64,000 nucleotides of DNA from Cyanobacteria bacterium OH_PDB_230 (GCA_023421795.1 JAEZSO010000002.1:248001-312000); one strand, 5' to 3'; shown: positions 43,461-53,374, counted from the stretch's first letter. Notes: generated from the sequence alone by a model not told the origin. Translations and numbers: made by a program.

Positions 43461-43483
43461 AAGCCGAGAAACAATCTCGGCTT
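43461..43483. terminator. Bidirectional terminator between the EF-hand gene and clpB
   Basis: AAGCCGAGA-AACAA-TCTCGGCTT is a 9-bp stem with A-rich and T-rich flanks on both sides, serving the convergent genes. Confidence 0.85.
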
Positions 43484-43491
43484 TAAATTTG

Positions 43492-46098
43492 CTATTTTGT
43501 TTTGAAAGTTATTTCATCTCCGTCCGCATCTATAAGAACAGCACCCCCGTCTTTTATTTCCTGTTTGAGTATTTTTTTAGACAGCGGGTTTTCAATAAGT
43601 TGTCTTATGGTTCTTTTTAAAGGTCTTGCTCCATATAGTGGGTTGAAACCTTTTGTTGCGAGGAGGTCTTTAGCATCTTGAGTAATCTCCAAATCGATTT
43701 CTCTTTCTTCTAGAAGTTTGTGAAGATGCTCTATTTGGATATCGACTATTTTTGAAAGCTCCATCATCGTCAAAGCTTTGAAGAATACTATTTCATCAAT
43801 CCTGTTTAAAAATTCGGGTCTGAATTTTTGTTTCATAAGGTCTAAAACCTGTTCTTTTGTGTTGTCGAATTCGCTCTGCGAAACCATTGATTTCAATGTG
43901 TTTTCGAGGATTATATCGCTTCCTATGTTGCTGGTTAAAATTATCAATGTATTTTTGAAATCTACGGTTCTTCCTTTTGAATCTGTAAGTCTTCCGTCAT
44001 CAAATATTTGAAGCATTATATTGAAAACATCAGGGTGCGCTTTTTCGATTTCATCAAAAAGAACCACAGAATACGGTTTTCTTCTGACTTTTTCTGTCAG
44101 TTGTCCGCCTTCATCATAGCCGATATAGCCCGGAGGAGCTCCTATAAGTCTTGCCACGGTGTGTTTTTCCATATATTCAGACATATCTATTCTTATCAAA
44201 GAATCCTCGTCGTTGAACATAAATTCAGCAAGAGCTTTAGCTAATTCGGTTTTTCCTACCCCTGTAGGTCCAAGGAAAATAAATGTTCCAATAGGTCTTT
44301 TCGGGTCTTTTAAGCCAGATCTTGTTCTTCTTATGGCATCAGAAACCACTTCTATAGCCTCATCCTGGCCGATAACTCTTTTATGGATAAATTCTTCCAT
44401 TCTTATAAGTTTATCCATTTCGCTTTCTACAAGCTTGTTTACGGTTATTCCTGTCCATTTGCTCACTATTTCAGCAATGTCGTTTTCTGAGATTTCTTCT
44501 TTAAGCAATTGGTTTTGAATTTGGGTTTCTTTTTCGCTTACGAGTTTAAGTTGTTTTTCGAGTTCAATTAGTTTTCCGTATTTAAGTTCGGCGGCTTTTT
44601 GAAGGTCTGCTTCTCTTTCCGCTTCTTCTATTTCTAATTTTGTTTTCTCGATTTCTTCTTTTATCGCAACTTCGCCTTGTATGGATTTTTTTTCAAGCTC
44701 CCATTGTGTTTTAAGTGCGTTTATTTTCACATCAAGGTCGTTGATTATGTTGTTTAGGTTTTCAACTTTTAAAGCGTTTTCTTCACCGGTTTCTTTTTTA
44801 ATCGCTTCTCTTTCAATTTCAAGCTGTACCTTTTGTCTTACAAGAGAATCAAGTTCTTCAGGCATCGAATCTATTTCTATTCTCAAAGAGGATGCGGCTT
44901 CATCGATTAAATCTATAGCTTTATCCGGCAAGAATCTGTCTGTTATATATCTGTCAGAAAGTTTTGCAGCGGCAATAAGAGCTGAATCCTTTATTCTGAC
45001 TCCATGGTGGACTTCGTATCTTTCTTTTAACCCTCTTAAAATACTTATTGTGTCTTCGACAGAAGGTTCATCAACAAGTACAGGCTGGAATCTTCTTTCA
45101 AGAGCAGGGTCTTTTTCTATGTATTTTCTGTATTCATTTATGGTTGTGGCGCCTATGCATCTTAAAACCCCTCTTGCAAGCATTGGTTTTAAGAGGTTTC
45201 CAGCATCGGTCGATCCTTCGGCTGCTCCTGCTCCTACAACGGTATGAAGTTCATCTATGAACATAATTATTTCGCCGTTTGAGGCTTCAACTTCTTTTAA
45301 GACCGCTTTGAGCCTTTCTTCAAACTCCCCTCTGAATTTAGCACCTGCAATAAGTGCGCCTAAATCAAGGGTTACAAGTTTTGTTTCCTTCAAGCTTTCA
45401 GGCACATCCCCTCTTATGATCCTTTGAGCTAAACCTTCTACGATTGCGGTTTTACCTACTCCTGGTTCACCTATTAAAACGGGGTTGTTCTTGGTTTTTC
45501 TATTTAAGACTTGAATAATTCTTCTTACTTCTTCATCCCTTCCTATAACAGGATCCAGCTTGCCTTTTCTTGCCATTGCGGTTAGGTCGGTGGAATACTT
45601 TTCCAAAGCTTGATAAGATTCTTCAGCCGTTTTTGTATCTACCTTGCTGCTCCCTCTTATTTTTTTCATTGCTTTTAAGATTGTTTCCTTGTTGATTCTG
45701 TTATCCGAAAGGATATTTTTTACGGTTGAACCTTCAAGCTCTGTCATACCTATTAAAATGTGTTCGATACTTATAAAAGAATCTTTTAGGGTATCCGCTG
45801 ATTGTTTTGCCAGGTCAAAAAGCTGTATTGTTTGAGATGAAAGATAAAGCTGCTGATTCCCTGAAACTGACTCAACCTGCGGAAATTTTTGGATTTCTGC
45901 CGTAATCCTGTTTTTAATAGGTTCAGAATCTATTTTCAGTTCTTTTGCGTATTCTTTAGCTATTCCTTCTTTTTCTTCAGTAATAGCAAGCAAAATGTGT
46001 ACAGGTTCCATTTGCGTATTTTTGTATTGGTGCATAAGCTGCTGTGCGAAGAACATTATCTGTTGTGTATAATCCGTTAACCTATTAAAATCTATCAT
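43492..46098 (-). CDS. clpB: ATP-dependent disaggregase ClpB
   Basis: The 868-residue protein has the full ClpB plan: N-domain (1-150), AAA1 with GEPGVGKT and MFIDELHT, the long coiled-coil M domain (about 400-530), AAA2 with GPTGVGKT and LFDEIEKAH, and the C-terminal D2 small domain. It resolves protein aggregates with DnaK. The ATG has an AAAGAGGG site. No CIRCE-like palindrome was spotted upstream. It is monocistronic. Confidence 0.98.
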   Translation of the reverse strand: MIDFNRLTDYTQQIMFFAQQLMHQYKNTQMEPVHILLAITEEKEGIAKEYAKELKIDSEPIKNRITAEIQKFPQVESVSGNQQLYLSSQTIQLFDLAKQSADTLKDSFISIEHILIGMTELEGSTVKNILSDNRINKETILKAMKKIRGSSKVDTKTAEESYQALEKYSTDLTAMARKGKLDPVIGRDEEVRRIIQVLNRKTKNNPVLIGEPGVGKTAIVEGLAQRIIRGDVPESLKETKLVTLDLGALIAGAKFRGEFEERLKAVLKEVEASNGEIIMFIDELHTVVGAGAAEGSTDAGNLLKPMLARGVLRCIGATTINEYRKYIEKDPALERRFQPVLVDEPSVEDTISILRGLKERYEVHHGVRIKDSALIAAAKLSDRYITDRFLPDKAIDLIDEAASSLRIEIDSMPEELDSLVRQKVQLEIEREAIKKETGEENALKVENLNNIINDLDVKINALKTQWELEKKSIQGEVAIKEEIEKTKLEIEEAEREADLQKAAELKYGKLIELEKQLKLVSEKETQIQNQLLKEEISENDIAEIVSKWTGITVNKLVESEMDKLIRMEEFIHKRVIGQDEAIEVVSDAIRRTRSGLKDPKRPIGTFIFLGPTGVGKTELAKALAEFMFNDEDSLIRIDMSEYMEKHTVARLIGAPPGYIGYDEGGQLTEKVRRKPYSVVLFDEIEKAHPDVFNIMLQIFDDGRLTDSKGRTVDFKNTLIILTSNIGSDIILENTLKSMVSQSEFDNTKEQVLDLMKQKFRPEFLNRIDEIVFFKALTMMELSKIVDIQIEHLHKLLEEREIDLEITQDAKDLLATKGFNPLYGARPLKRTIRQLIENPLSKKILKQEIKDGGAVLIDADGDEITFKTK

Positions 46099-46249
46099 AA
46101 GACCCTCTTTCAGTGAGATTTCTACATATCTGTATTTTAATAGTGATTTCTAAAAAATCATTAAAAATTTATATTTAATTAAGAATTTATCCAAAAAATA
46201 CGCTTTAATATGTGGTTTAAAAGCCCGAATTTGTTGAGAAAGCAGAAAA

Positions 46250-48085
46250 TTAATTTTTTGAATTTGCTATTTTTTTGTCTATTGGCAACGTGAATACAAA
46301 TTCACTTCCTTTGCCTTCTTCACTTTTTACGTATATTTTGCCGTCATGGCTTTCAATGATTTTTTTACAGATATAAAGCCCCAGTCCATAGCCTACTTTA
46401 CGGAACTTTTTAGAGCTTGACATAAATTCGTCGAAAATTTTATCCACGTCGTCTTTAGGTATGCCCCATCCGTTGTCTATAACAGAAATTTTCAAATAAT
46501 TATCAACTTCTTCTATTTTGATGGTGATTTCGCCTGAATCGGGGGTGTATTCAGAAGCATTTATAATAAGGTTATTTAACACTCTTTCTATTTCATAAGG
46601 ATCGAATTCAAGTTCTTGGATGTCGGTGTTGTACAATATATTTATTTTTTGATTTTTTTGAGCAAGCAAATATCTAAGATTTTCACTGTTGTTTTTGATT
46701 ATTTCATATATTGATTTTTTCTCTTTGACTATGTTTAACTGGCCGCTTTCGCTTTTATATTTGGTTAAGAGGTTATCCGTCATATATTGCATAAATTTAC
46801 AGGAGTTTAATACTTCAGAGAGAATGCCTTTTATGTTGTCGTTTACATCGCCGAATTTGCTGTCGAGAATCAACTCCAATGCTCTTACTTGTGCTCTTAT
46901 AGGTGTTTTTAAATCATGTGTCAGGGTTGCAATAAAGGTTTCTTTTTCTGCCTGGCTTTTTATTTCTTGAGAGATGTCATTAACCAGTATCAGATAACCG
47001 TCCAATGTGTTTTGTTCGGTAAATCTTTTGGATATACAGGCATTTACAGGAATGTTTTCTCCTGTAATATCATTTTTATATTTGAGTCTTAGGGAGATGT
47101 TTTGCTGAGGTATGGTGCCAAAGTCAATTATGTGTTGGACAAGTTTTTCTTCATTTGATTTGTTTACAAGTTCAATAAAATTAAATGGATTTTCCTGTGG
47201 GCTTATGGTGTATCTGTTGTTATGAGACAACACGTTGAATTTGCTGTCTGTCAGTAAAATTTCGCTGTTTGAAAATTTAAATATGTTATCAAGTTTTTCT
47301 TTTTCATTGAAAAGAGAATCCTGAAGCTGTTTTATTTTTAAAACATTATAAATCTGAGCCCTTGTTGTTTTTATGTCTATGGGTTTTTCAATATAAGCGT
47401 ATGAGCCCAAGTTATAGCTTTTTAACTTATTTTCCTGTCCTTCAAGGGCACTTATGAATATTATCGGTGTTGTTTGATTGCATTCGGATTCTTTGATTTT
47501 TTCCGCAAATTCAAAACCTGTTAAATTAGGCATCATAATATCAAGCAATATCAGGTCGAAAGCTTCCATATTGAGGATATTAAGTGCTTTAGACGGATCA
47601 GTGTAGCAAACAGGTTCTATTTGAAAAGGTTTTAAGACTTCTTTGAGAAGCTCTATGTTTATTTCAAGATCATCAAGTATCAAAATTTTTGAATTTTTGC
47701 ATTCTGAAAAATTCATATCCGATGCGATACAGTTTGCTTCGTTGTTTTCTTGTGAATGATTGATGCTGTTTATTATTATTTCTTTTTCAAGCGGAAGTTT
47801 TATAAAGTTTTTGAACCCAATTTCATATGCTTTTACGATATCATCTTTTGAGCAGGTTGTATTTGTTGCCCAAAAGATAATCTGTGGATTTTTTGAGATG
47901 AGTTCTTTTATGTTTTTTAGATACTCTTTGTCATTTATGTCAATTTCAACAATGCAAAGATGGTAGCCTTTTATAGGAGAGCTTATATTTTCATAGAAAA
48001 CAGTATCGATGAATAAGTTTTCTTTTTCCAGTTCCTCGAAATTTTTCCAATAGGTATTTTTTTCTATGAATAAAATTTTATACAT
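46250..48085 (-). CDS. Hybrid sensor histidine kinase with N-terminal receiver domains
   Basis: From the ATG at 48085 (AGGATTT upstream; an ATG at 48100 lacks a site) the protein has 611 residues. An N-terminal receiver-like domain without a clear phosphoacceptor aspartate is followed by a true receiver with LILLDIMMPNLTG (about 125-245). A PAS-like region, HisKA with ATLTHDLKTPIR and HATPase_c with NNLIINASEYT, DNGWGIP and GYGLGLYICKKII complete it. It has no membrane helix, so it senses a cytoplasmic or phosphorelay signal. A cognate output regulator is not adjacent. Confidence 0.88.
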   Translation of the reverse strand: MYKILFIEKNTYWKNFEELEKENLFIDTVFYENISSPIKGYHLCIVEIDINDKEYLKNIKELISKNPQIIFWATNTTCSKDDIVKAYEIGFKNFIKLPLEKEIIINSINHSQENNEANCIASDMNFSECKNSKILILDDLEINIELLKEVLKPFQIEPVCYTDPSKALNILNMEAFDLILLDIMMPNLTGFEFAEKIKESECNQTTPIIFISALEGQENKLKSYNLGSYAYIEKPIDIKTTRAQIYNVLKIKQLQDSLFNEKEKLDNIFKFSNSEILLTDSKFNVLSHNNRYTISPQENPFNFIELVNKSNEEKLVQHIIDFGTIPQQNISLRLKYKNDITGENIPVNACISKRFTEQNTLDGYLILVNDISQEIKSQAEKETFIATLTHDLKTPIRAQVRALELILDSKFGDVNDNIKGILSEVLNSCKFMQYMTDNLLTKYKSESGQLNIVKEKKSIYEIIKNNSENLRYLLAQKNQKINILYNTDIQELEFDPYEIERVLNNLIINASEYTPDSGEITIKIEEVDNYLKISVIDNGWGIPKDDVDKIFDEFMSSSKKFRKVGYGLGLYICKKIIESHDGKIYVKSEEGKGSEFVFTLPIDKKIANSKN

Positions 48086-48293
48086 AAATCCTAAACTCAT
48101 ATAATAAGATACTATATTAATTCTTCAATCATTATTGTGTATTATCCAACAGGGTAGATTATAAGTACATAAATCATAAAAATAGTATGATTTTTTTATA
48201 AAAAATAAGAAAGCTTGAGTAGTCATGCCGAGAAAGAAAAGAGATTAAAAAATCTCTTTTTAATTAACAATCTACATATTCTGAATAATTTTA

Positions 48294-50804
48294 TTAAGCT
48301 GCTTTTTTGTTTTTGTGTTTGATTTTTTGTTCCTCATGTTTTTTCTTTGGAATGGTATCGAAATATTCATCTTCACTCTTATCGGATCTTATTTCTTTTA
48401 CAAGATCTGTAATTAATTCTGATGTTGTTTTTCCTGATTCTTCTTCAGCCATTACTATTTCAATTTTTTGTGTCATTGCCTTTTTTTGTTCAGGTGTAAT
48501 TTCGCTATTATGAAGAATTTCATTGTTTTGCTTTAATACTTCGTATATGGCATGAGAATCTGAAACGGTTTTTCCATCTATTTTTACAGAAAGTTTAGAA
48601 TCGAGCTCAACATCTCTTAAATCAACTCTTCCTCCTGCAGCTCCTCCGTGTCCGCCGCCTCCAAACAAGCTTGCCAAAAGTTCAGCGTGGTTGCTTGCTC
48701 CTGCTGACCTAAAGGAAAGTCTTAAACCGTTTGATTCTGAGATTTCAGAGTTTTCTGTTAAAGATCCTTTTTTCTTGTCTTGAATTATCAATACGGCAAT
48801 TTTGTCGTCTTGATATGGTGAAAAATATACTTCTTGGGCTCTTTCTCGAAGGGTTGGTTTTTCAGGATTTCTCGGAGCAGGGGCATTGACTTTTTCAGGG
48901 TCTGCTTTTAAAGCCCCCATTATTTCTGAGTATTTGAAGCCGTTTTGAACATCAAGCAAGGTAAATTCATCATCTTGGTTAAGTGAATCTTTCCATATGT
49001 CATACATTTGGTCATAGTTGACTGAAATGAAGCCTACTCCAAGCTCAGGAACTATTTCTCTTCCATTTAATGCATAAGTTAACATTTTGTCTCTTGGTGA
49101 AAGTCCTTCTCCTTCTGTCATTTCACTGAGTTTTTTATCAGGAATGTCAAACGTTATGTTATCTCTGAGCCATTTTTTATTTATTTGACCTTTTGAACTT
49201 GTTTCAAGTTCATCTATAAGCCACTTGGACATTCCTTCAGGAAGGAAGTTGGGGCGCTGGTCAACCGGTAATCTCATATGTTCAGGAAGCAGGTTTGCCG
49301 TTCTTGTGAAAGACCCTGTATCTGTTGAGGTTCCTGTTATTATGCTTGCAACGAATTTTTTAGCTTCTTCGAGGTTATTTTGCATTGTTTTTCCGAGGAT
49401 TCCGGCTTGTTCTGCCAAAATCGTCACAAGCTGCGTTGCTGCAGGCAAAGCGTCACCAATAAGAGCAAGGTTTTGATTATGAATTTTATTCATATCTACG
49501 CCTGTTTCGTCTTTCGCATCGTTCCATTCGTTTATCCTGTGCGGGTGGTGATCGATGTATATTACTTTTTTTGCATTTTCGATATAGTCTTTGAATGCCC
49601 CGCTAAAGCGTTTTGGTGTCGGGATGTCTATGAGTACCACCAGGTCGTATTTTTTTCTTTCTTTACCGGTTAACGGGTTTTCATCAAATAATTTCTCGGG
49701 ATTTGTAAGATCAGAAAGTTCTTTTTGTAATATTCCAATTTGTGATTGAACATTTGGGGTTTGTTCTTCTGATTCAAGGATTTTTAAGTTGTTTTTAACT
49801 ACTTCTATTCTTTCAGGATTATATGGCCTTTTTACATTTTCAATCCCCGGCATCTTGTTTCTGAACAATCCGGGAATTTTATCGTCAACGGCGCAATCTA
49901 CGTTTTTTTCAGGATAAGCACCTTTTATAGAAGTTTCCAGTCCGACTACTCCGCCTAAAGTGTCTCCGTCGGGCTTACAGTGTCCTATTATAAGAATATT
50001 TTTATTGTCAGGATCGTTTATTTCTTTTGAGATTTGAGCGATTGCGGTTTTTATCTCTTTCACCGCTTTAATCCCGTTTGTTTGTTCTTCGTGGGCGAAA
50101 AATCTTTTTAAAACTTCTGTGGGGGATGTTTTTGGCTGATAAACCATCACGTTGTCGTTAATTTTTGAATCACGTGAATTTAAAAGTTCATTGAATGTTC
50201 TTAAAGATTTGGCTTTAATGTTGCTGTCCGAGCCTTTATATCTTAAATTTACCCTTAAACCTATAGTCGCCGCGCCTTTTGAGTTGCCGGCAATTACATT
50301 GGATAATTCAAACGCAAAGTCTTTTTCTTTCCCTTTGATTAATTTAATAAGCTGAGGCGAGATTTCGTCAGGTACTCTGCCAATAGGCCCGAATTTGGGG
50401 TCAGAAAGCTCTATTGATTCACCCTTTTGAGTAGTTACGATGCTGTAATTTACTCTTTGCCCTTCTTGCCAGTTGCTTTGGGCAAGCTTTATTACGTTGC
50501 TGTCTTTTGCTCTTGGTGTTGCTCCAAGACCGCCTCTTTGGTGTGCGGAAACCCCTCTCACTTTCATTTGAATGGCACTCGTATCTACGTATACAGGGTT
50601 TTTGAATTCCCCTTTAAATGATACATGTAAAACATTGCCATCTCTTCTTGTTGAGATAATCGGGGCTAAGTCCTCTTTTTTAGAGAAACTTACGGTGTCT
50701 TGTATTGGTGAATTTAATCTTGAAATCCATAAATTCGGCTGAGGTTTTGAATTAACGCCAAATTGTTGATTAACCCTAGAGAATGAACTTTCTGTTCTAA
50801 TCAT
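48294..50804 (-). CDS. DHH/DHHA1 phosphoesterase with N-terminal extension and tag
   Basis: From the ATG at 50804 (AAAGAGGATATT upstream) the protein has 836 residues; a longer frame exists but lacks a ribosome site. The first 270 residues carry VSFSKKE (38-44) and VSFKGEF (61-67). The DHH domain has IIGHCKPDGDTLGG, VVLIDIP and YIDHHPHR, and the DHHA1 domain has GGGGHGGAAGG. DHH/DHHA1 enzymes include NrnA-type nanoRNases and c-di-AMP phosphodiesterases. It is more than twice NrnA length, with insertions between domains and no signal peptide. Confidence 0.82.
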   Translation of the reverse strand: MIRTESSFSRVNQQFGVNSKPQPNLWISRLNSPIQDTVSFSKKEDLAPIISTRRDGNVLHVSFKGEFKNPVYVDTSAIQMKVRGVSAHQRGGLGATPRAKDSNVIKLAQSNWQEGQRVNYSIVTTQKGESIELSDPKFGPIGRVPDEISPQLIKLIKGKEKDFAFELSNVIAGNSKGAATIGLRVNLRYKGSDSNIKAKSLRTFNELLNSRDSKINDNVMVYQPKTSPTEVLKRFFAHEEQTNGIKAVKEIKTAIAQISKEINDPDNKNILIIGHCKPDGDTLGGVVGLETSIKGAYPEKNVDCAVDDKIPGLFRNKMPGIENVKRPYNPERIEVVKNNLKILESEEQTPNVQSQIGILQKELSDLTNPEKLFDENPLTGKERKKYDLVVLIDIPTPKRFSGAFKDYIENAKKVIYIDHHPHRINEWNDAKDETGVDMNKIHNQNLALIGDALPAATQLVTILAEQAGILGKTMQNNLEEAKKFVASIITGTSTDTGSFTRTANLLPEHMRLPVDQRPNFLPEGMSKWLIDELETSSKGQINKKWLRDNITFDIPDKKLSEMTEGEGLSPRDKMLTYALNGREIVPELGVGFISVNYDQMYDIWKDSLNQDDEFTLLDVQNGFKYSEIMGALKADPEKVNAPAPRNPEKPTLRERAQEVYFSPYQDDKIAVLIIQDKKKGSLTENSEISESNGLRLSFRSAGASNHAELLASLFGGGGHGGAAGGRVDLRDVELDSKLSVKIDGKTVSDSHAIYEVLKQNNEILHNSEITPEQKKAMTQKIEIVMAEEESGKTTSELITDLVKEIRSDKSEDEYFDTIPKKKHEEQKIKHKNKKAA

Positions 50805-50916
50805 AATATCCTCTTTCACACTCGCACACATATTTTTCGCTTAAACAATTTTTTTTGGGGTTTTTTGCTACCTGGGGTATTGGAACACTTAAATCTGTAA
50901 CAAAATTTAATTTATT

Positions 50917-50958
50917 AAAAAAACAGCACCATGGAGTAGTGTCCGAGTGCTGTTTTTT
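50917..50958. terminator. Bidirectional terminator
   Basis: ACAGCAC (50923-50929) pairs with GTGCTGT (50947-50953), flanked by A6 and T7. On the minus strand it ends the 5'-nucleotidase-like gene before the DHH gene. Confidence 0.75.
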
Positions 50959-51067
50959 TAAGTTATTTTTCTTTGTATTTTGTCATTTAAAACTTTCATA
51001 CAACTTGTAATTTTTATGTTATACGGTTATCAATTTAATGCCAATATTATGAATAATTCTTAACAAA

Positions 51068-52681
51068 TCAATTTTCTAAAATTGGTTGTTTGAGAGGGAA
51101 AAGCATTGCATCCAAGGTCGCAGCCATTTCGTCTTTTGCCTTGGCTTCTTCAATTTTTATTCTGCCTGTTTTTATTTCAACACTTTTGTCGTTGAAATTT
51201 TCTTTTAAATATTCTGTCAGAGAATCTTGTAGAGAATACGGGAAATATTCCACTTCAGGATCATTAGGGTCTTTTTTAAGTGAATACAATCCGGCCACGC
51301 CATCCATCAGGAATTTGTCATAAACAACGTTAAATTGTACATAGTCTGGGGCGTCATCAATGTTCATTTTTACCGAGCCGTCAGGATTCAAAATGCATAC
51401 ATCCTTAATTTTTTTATCAGGAGTGATAGTGTATTTCAAGCCGCTTACCTGCATTACCCCGGGGGATATTTTCGGAAGGTATACGGATTTTGCTCCTACT
51501 TCCAGTGCTCTTACTATTTGCCCTTTTGTTAAAGGAGCTTTTATGAATGTTGAAAACGTGTATGGAAAAGCTTGAATGATGTCCCCATTTGTTATGTTGC
51601 CTTTTTTGATGCTTCCTCTTGCTGCTCCTGGGTTAACGAGAGCTATCTCCGCGGGTTCGCCTTTTGTTTCTCTGTTTATAAGCCATAACATTGAATCCAG
51701 AGCAAGATCGGCCAATGGGTTTTCTTGAATCATTCTGTCTTTGCATTGAATATCGTGTTTTGTAGCACTTATGACCTTGCCTGTTTGCAAGTATTCTTCT
51801 TCTAAATCCAAAACTTCCTGAGATGTTTTGTATTTGCTCGTAATTTCTACCTTATTCTTGCATTTTTCGGGAATCAGTATTCCATAATCGTCAAAAGTTG
51901 CTTTAAGGATGCCAAAAGAATCCAGATCTTCTCCCACAATATCTTTATCAGGTGATTTTCCTACAGATACAATTTTTACGGGCTCCCCTCTGTCTGAAGT
52001 GAACCATGCATCAAATTCTTTATGGTCATGTCCTCCTATGATTACATCGATACCGCCTAATTTAGCAAGTTTTTTGTAATATTGGAGGCCTTCCGTTGAT
52101 TCTTTGCCGGTGTGAGAAAGAAGGAATATCTTGTTTATTCCTTGTTTTTCGAGTTTTTTAACTTCCTCTTTTACCGCTTTTAAAGTCTCACCAAATTCAA
52201 GAGTTCTTGTCGCGTTGTTTGTAGAATCAAAAAGCATCAATTCGCCGTAATCAACAGGAGATACTCCTATCAGCCCTACTTTTTCACCGTTCTTTTTGAT
52301 AATAGTCGATTTTGCGACTTTATCTTCAACCTCAGTCGGCTCTAAATGCTTGAGGTTAGATGACAAGAATGGGAAACTCGGTTTTATTTTATTAAGAGCA
52401 TCGACCCAGTGCGTTCCCGCTTTTAGTTCGTGATTTCCTACAGAAGAAGCATCAAGACCTATAAGCTCCATTAGTTTTAAGACCAGCATATTCGTTTTTA
52501 GGCTGGTAGCCGTATTAAGGTCACCACATGCCAGCTTTAAGTTTGTTTTGCCTTTATTCTGCTTATCAAATTGATCTGCCGCCGTTTTAAACTTTTGAAT
52601 ATTTGTAGTTTTTGCATGCACATCACTGAAATAAAGTACGTTAAGTTCACTATTCCCATAAAATGAAATCGGTTTAATCAT
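51068..52681 (-). CDS. 5'-nucleotidase/UshA-like metallophosphoesterase, apparently cytoplasmic
   Basis: The 537-residue protein has the calcineurin-like metal motifs FSDVHAK, CGDLNTA, GNHELKAG, LLSHTGKES and GGHDHKEFD. A C-terminal 5'-nucleotidase domain follows, with NPGAARGSI and a GDIIQAFPY-like substrate stretch. Family members usually are exported, yet no signal peptide is seen: the chain starts MIKPISFYGN, another SFK-like tag. It probably dephosphorylates nucleotides or cyclic nucleotides. It is followed by a terminator, separating it from the DHH gene. Confidence 0.83.
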   Translation of the reverse strand: MIKPISFYGNSELNVLYFSDVHAKTTNIQKFKTAADQFDKQNKGKTNLKLACGDLNTATSLKTNMLVLKLMELIGLDASSVGNHELKAGTHWVDALNKIKPSFPFLSSNLKHLEPTEVEDKVAKSTIIKKNGEKVGLIGVSPVDYGELMLFDSTNNATRTLEFGETLKAVKEEVKKLEKQGINKIFLLSHTGKESTEGLQYYKKLAKLGGIDVIIGGHDHKEFDAWFTSDRGEPVKIVSVGKSPDKDIVGEDLDSFGILKATFDDYGILIPEKCKNKVEITSKYKTSQEVLDLEEEYLQTGKVISATKHDIQCKDRMIQENPLADLALDSMLWLINRETKGEPAEIALVNPGAARGSIKKGNITNGDIIQAFPYTFSTFIKAPLTKGQIVRALEVGAKSVYLPKISPGVMQVSGLKYTITPDKKIKDVCILNPDGSVKMNIDDAPDYVQFNVVYDKFLMDGVAGLYSLKKDPNDPEVEYFPYSLQDSLTEYLKENFNDKSVEIKTGRIKIEEAKAKDEMAATLDAMLFPLKQPILEN

Positions 52682-52951
52682 TATTTCTCACACACTGTCA
52701 CTCATGTATGGGGCATTAAAACCTGAAAACAAAATTTTTTGTTAGCAATAATCAAAAAAAATTAAATATATAATGGTTTCCGTTTTGTAAATCAGGCCGA
52801 ACTTGTGTTAAAAGCCCGATAAATAAAGGTTTTTTGATAATTGTTAAAACTTGTAACGAAAAAAACGTTTGTTGAAATCATGATTTTTAAAATGTTTTTA
52901 TATAAATGTGAGATACAGAGAGCATACAAAATATATAAAAAGGAGTTAACA

Positions 52952-53125
52952 ATGGGTTCACTAACAGTTCAAAAAATCGGTACACAACCAGGATGCGAAA
53001 CAGCAGGTTCTTTAGCAGTTAATCAAACAGAAACAGCAGGCTCTTTAGCTTTTACTAGCACTTCAGGTAGTGAAACAGCAGGATCAGTTGCTTCTTCAGG
53101 CAGTACTTTTAACGCAATAGCATAA
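52952..53125 (+). CDS. 57-residue peptide with ETAGS(L/V)A repeats
   Basis: The ATG at 52952 sits 6 bases after AAAAGGAG, which is a far better start than the longer in-frame ORF beginning at 52841. The peptide is made of Gly, Ser, Thr and Ala and repeats ETAGSLA at residues 16-22 and 27-33 and ETAGSVA at 41-47. It has one cysteine (C15) and ends STFNAIA. It has no hydrophobic signal. It could be a precursor peptide, a structural repeat peptide or a secreted factor. I recognise no family. Confidence 0.7.
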   Translation: MGSLTVQKIGTQPGCETAGSLAVNQTETAGSLAFTSTSGSETAGSVASSGSTFNAIA

Positions 53126-53169
53126 TAAGAGAAAATAGCAGGCAATACTTAATAAACTTGGAGTGTGGT

Positions 53170-53310
53170 ATGGATGAGTCTAAAATGACGAACTATCTAT
53201 TGTTCGGAATAGTTATCTTAATGTTATGTACTTATTTATTTACAGTAAAAATTAATTTAGGAAAAGACGTGAACTTAGATACCCAAATAATGGCAGCGAT
53301 AGGCGCCTAA
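53170..53310 (+). CDS. 46-residue single-membrane-helix protein, partner of the repeat peptide
   Basis: The ORF starts at an ATG with GGAG 6-7 bases upstream and lies 44 bp after the repeat peptide gene. It has one membrane helix (about 8-26, NYLLFGIVILMLCTYLFTV), then a charged stretch and ends MAAIGA. A strong terminator 20 bp after the stop closes the two-gene unit. It is too short for routine gene callers. The function is unknown. Confidence 0.6.
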   Translation: MDESKMTNYLLFGIVILMLCTYLFTVKINLGKDVNLDTQIMAAIGA

Positions 53311-53330
53311 TAAAAAATTTAATCAAATGA

Positions 53331-53364
53331 AAAAGAGTACCGAATAAACGGTACTCTTTTTATT
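53331..53364. terminator. Bidirectional terminator after the two-peptide cassette
   Basis: AAAAGAGTACCG (53331-53342) pairs perfectly with CGGTACTCTTTT (53349-53360) around AATAAA, a 12-bp stem, followed by TATTTA. It can also end the convergent zinc-ribbon gene. Confidence 0.9.
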
Positions 53365-53374
53365 TACTCTTATA

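Noticed and set aside
52841..52951. The longer 94-residue reading of the ETAGS peptide
   Set aside because: The start at 52841 has no ribosome site, and the extra N terminus is unlike the low-complexity peptide; the ATG at 52952 has AAAAGGAG at ideal spacing.
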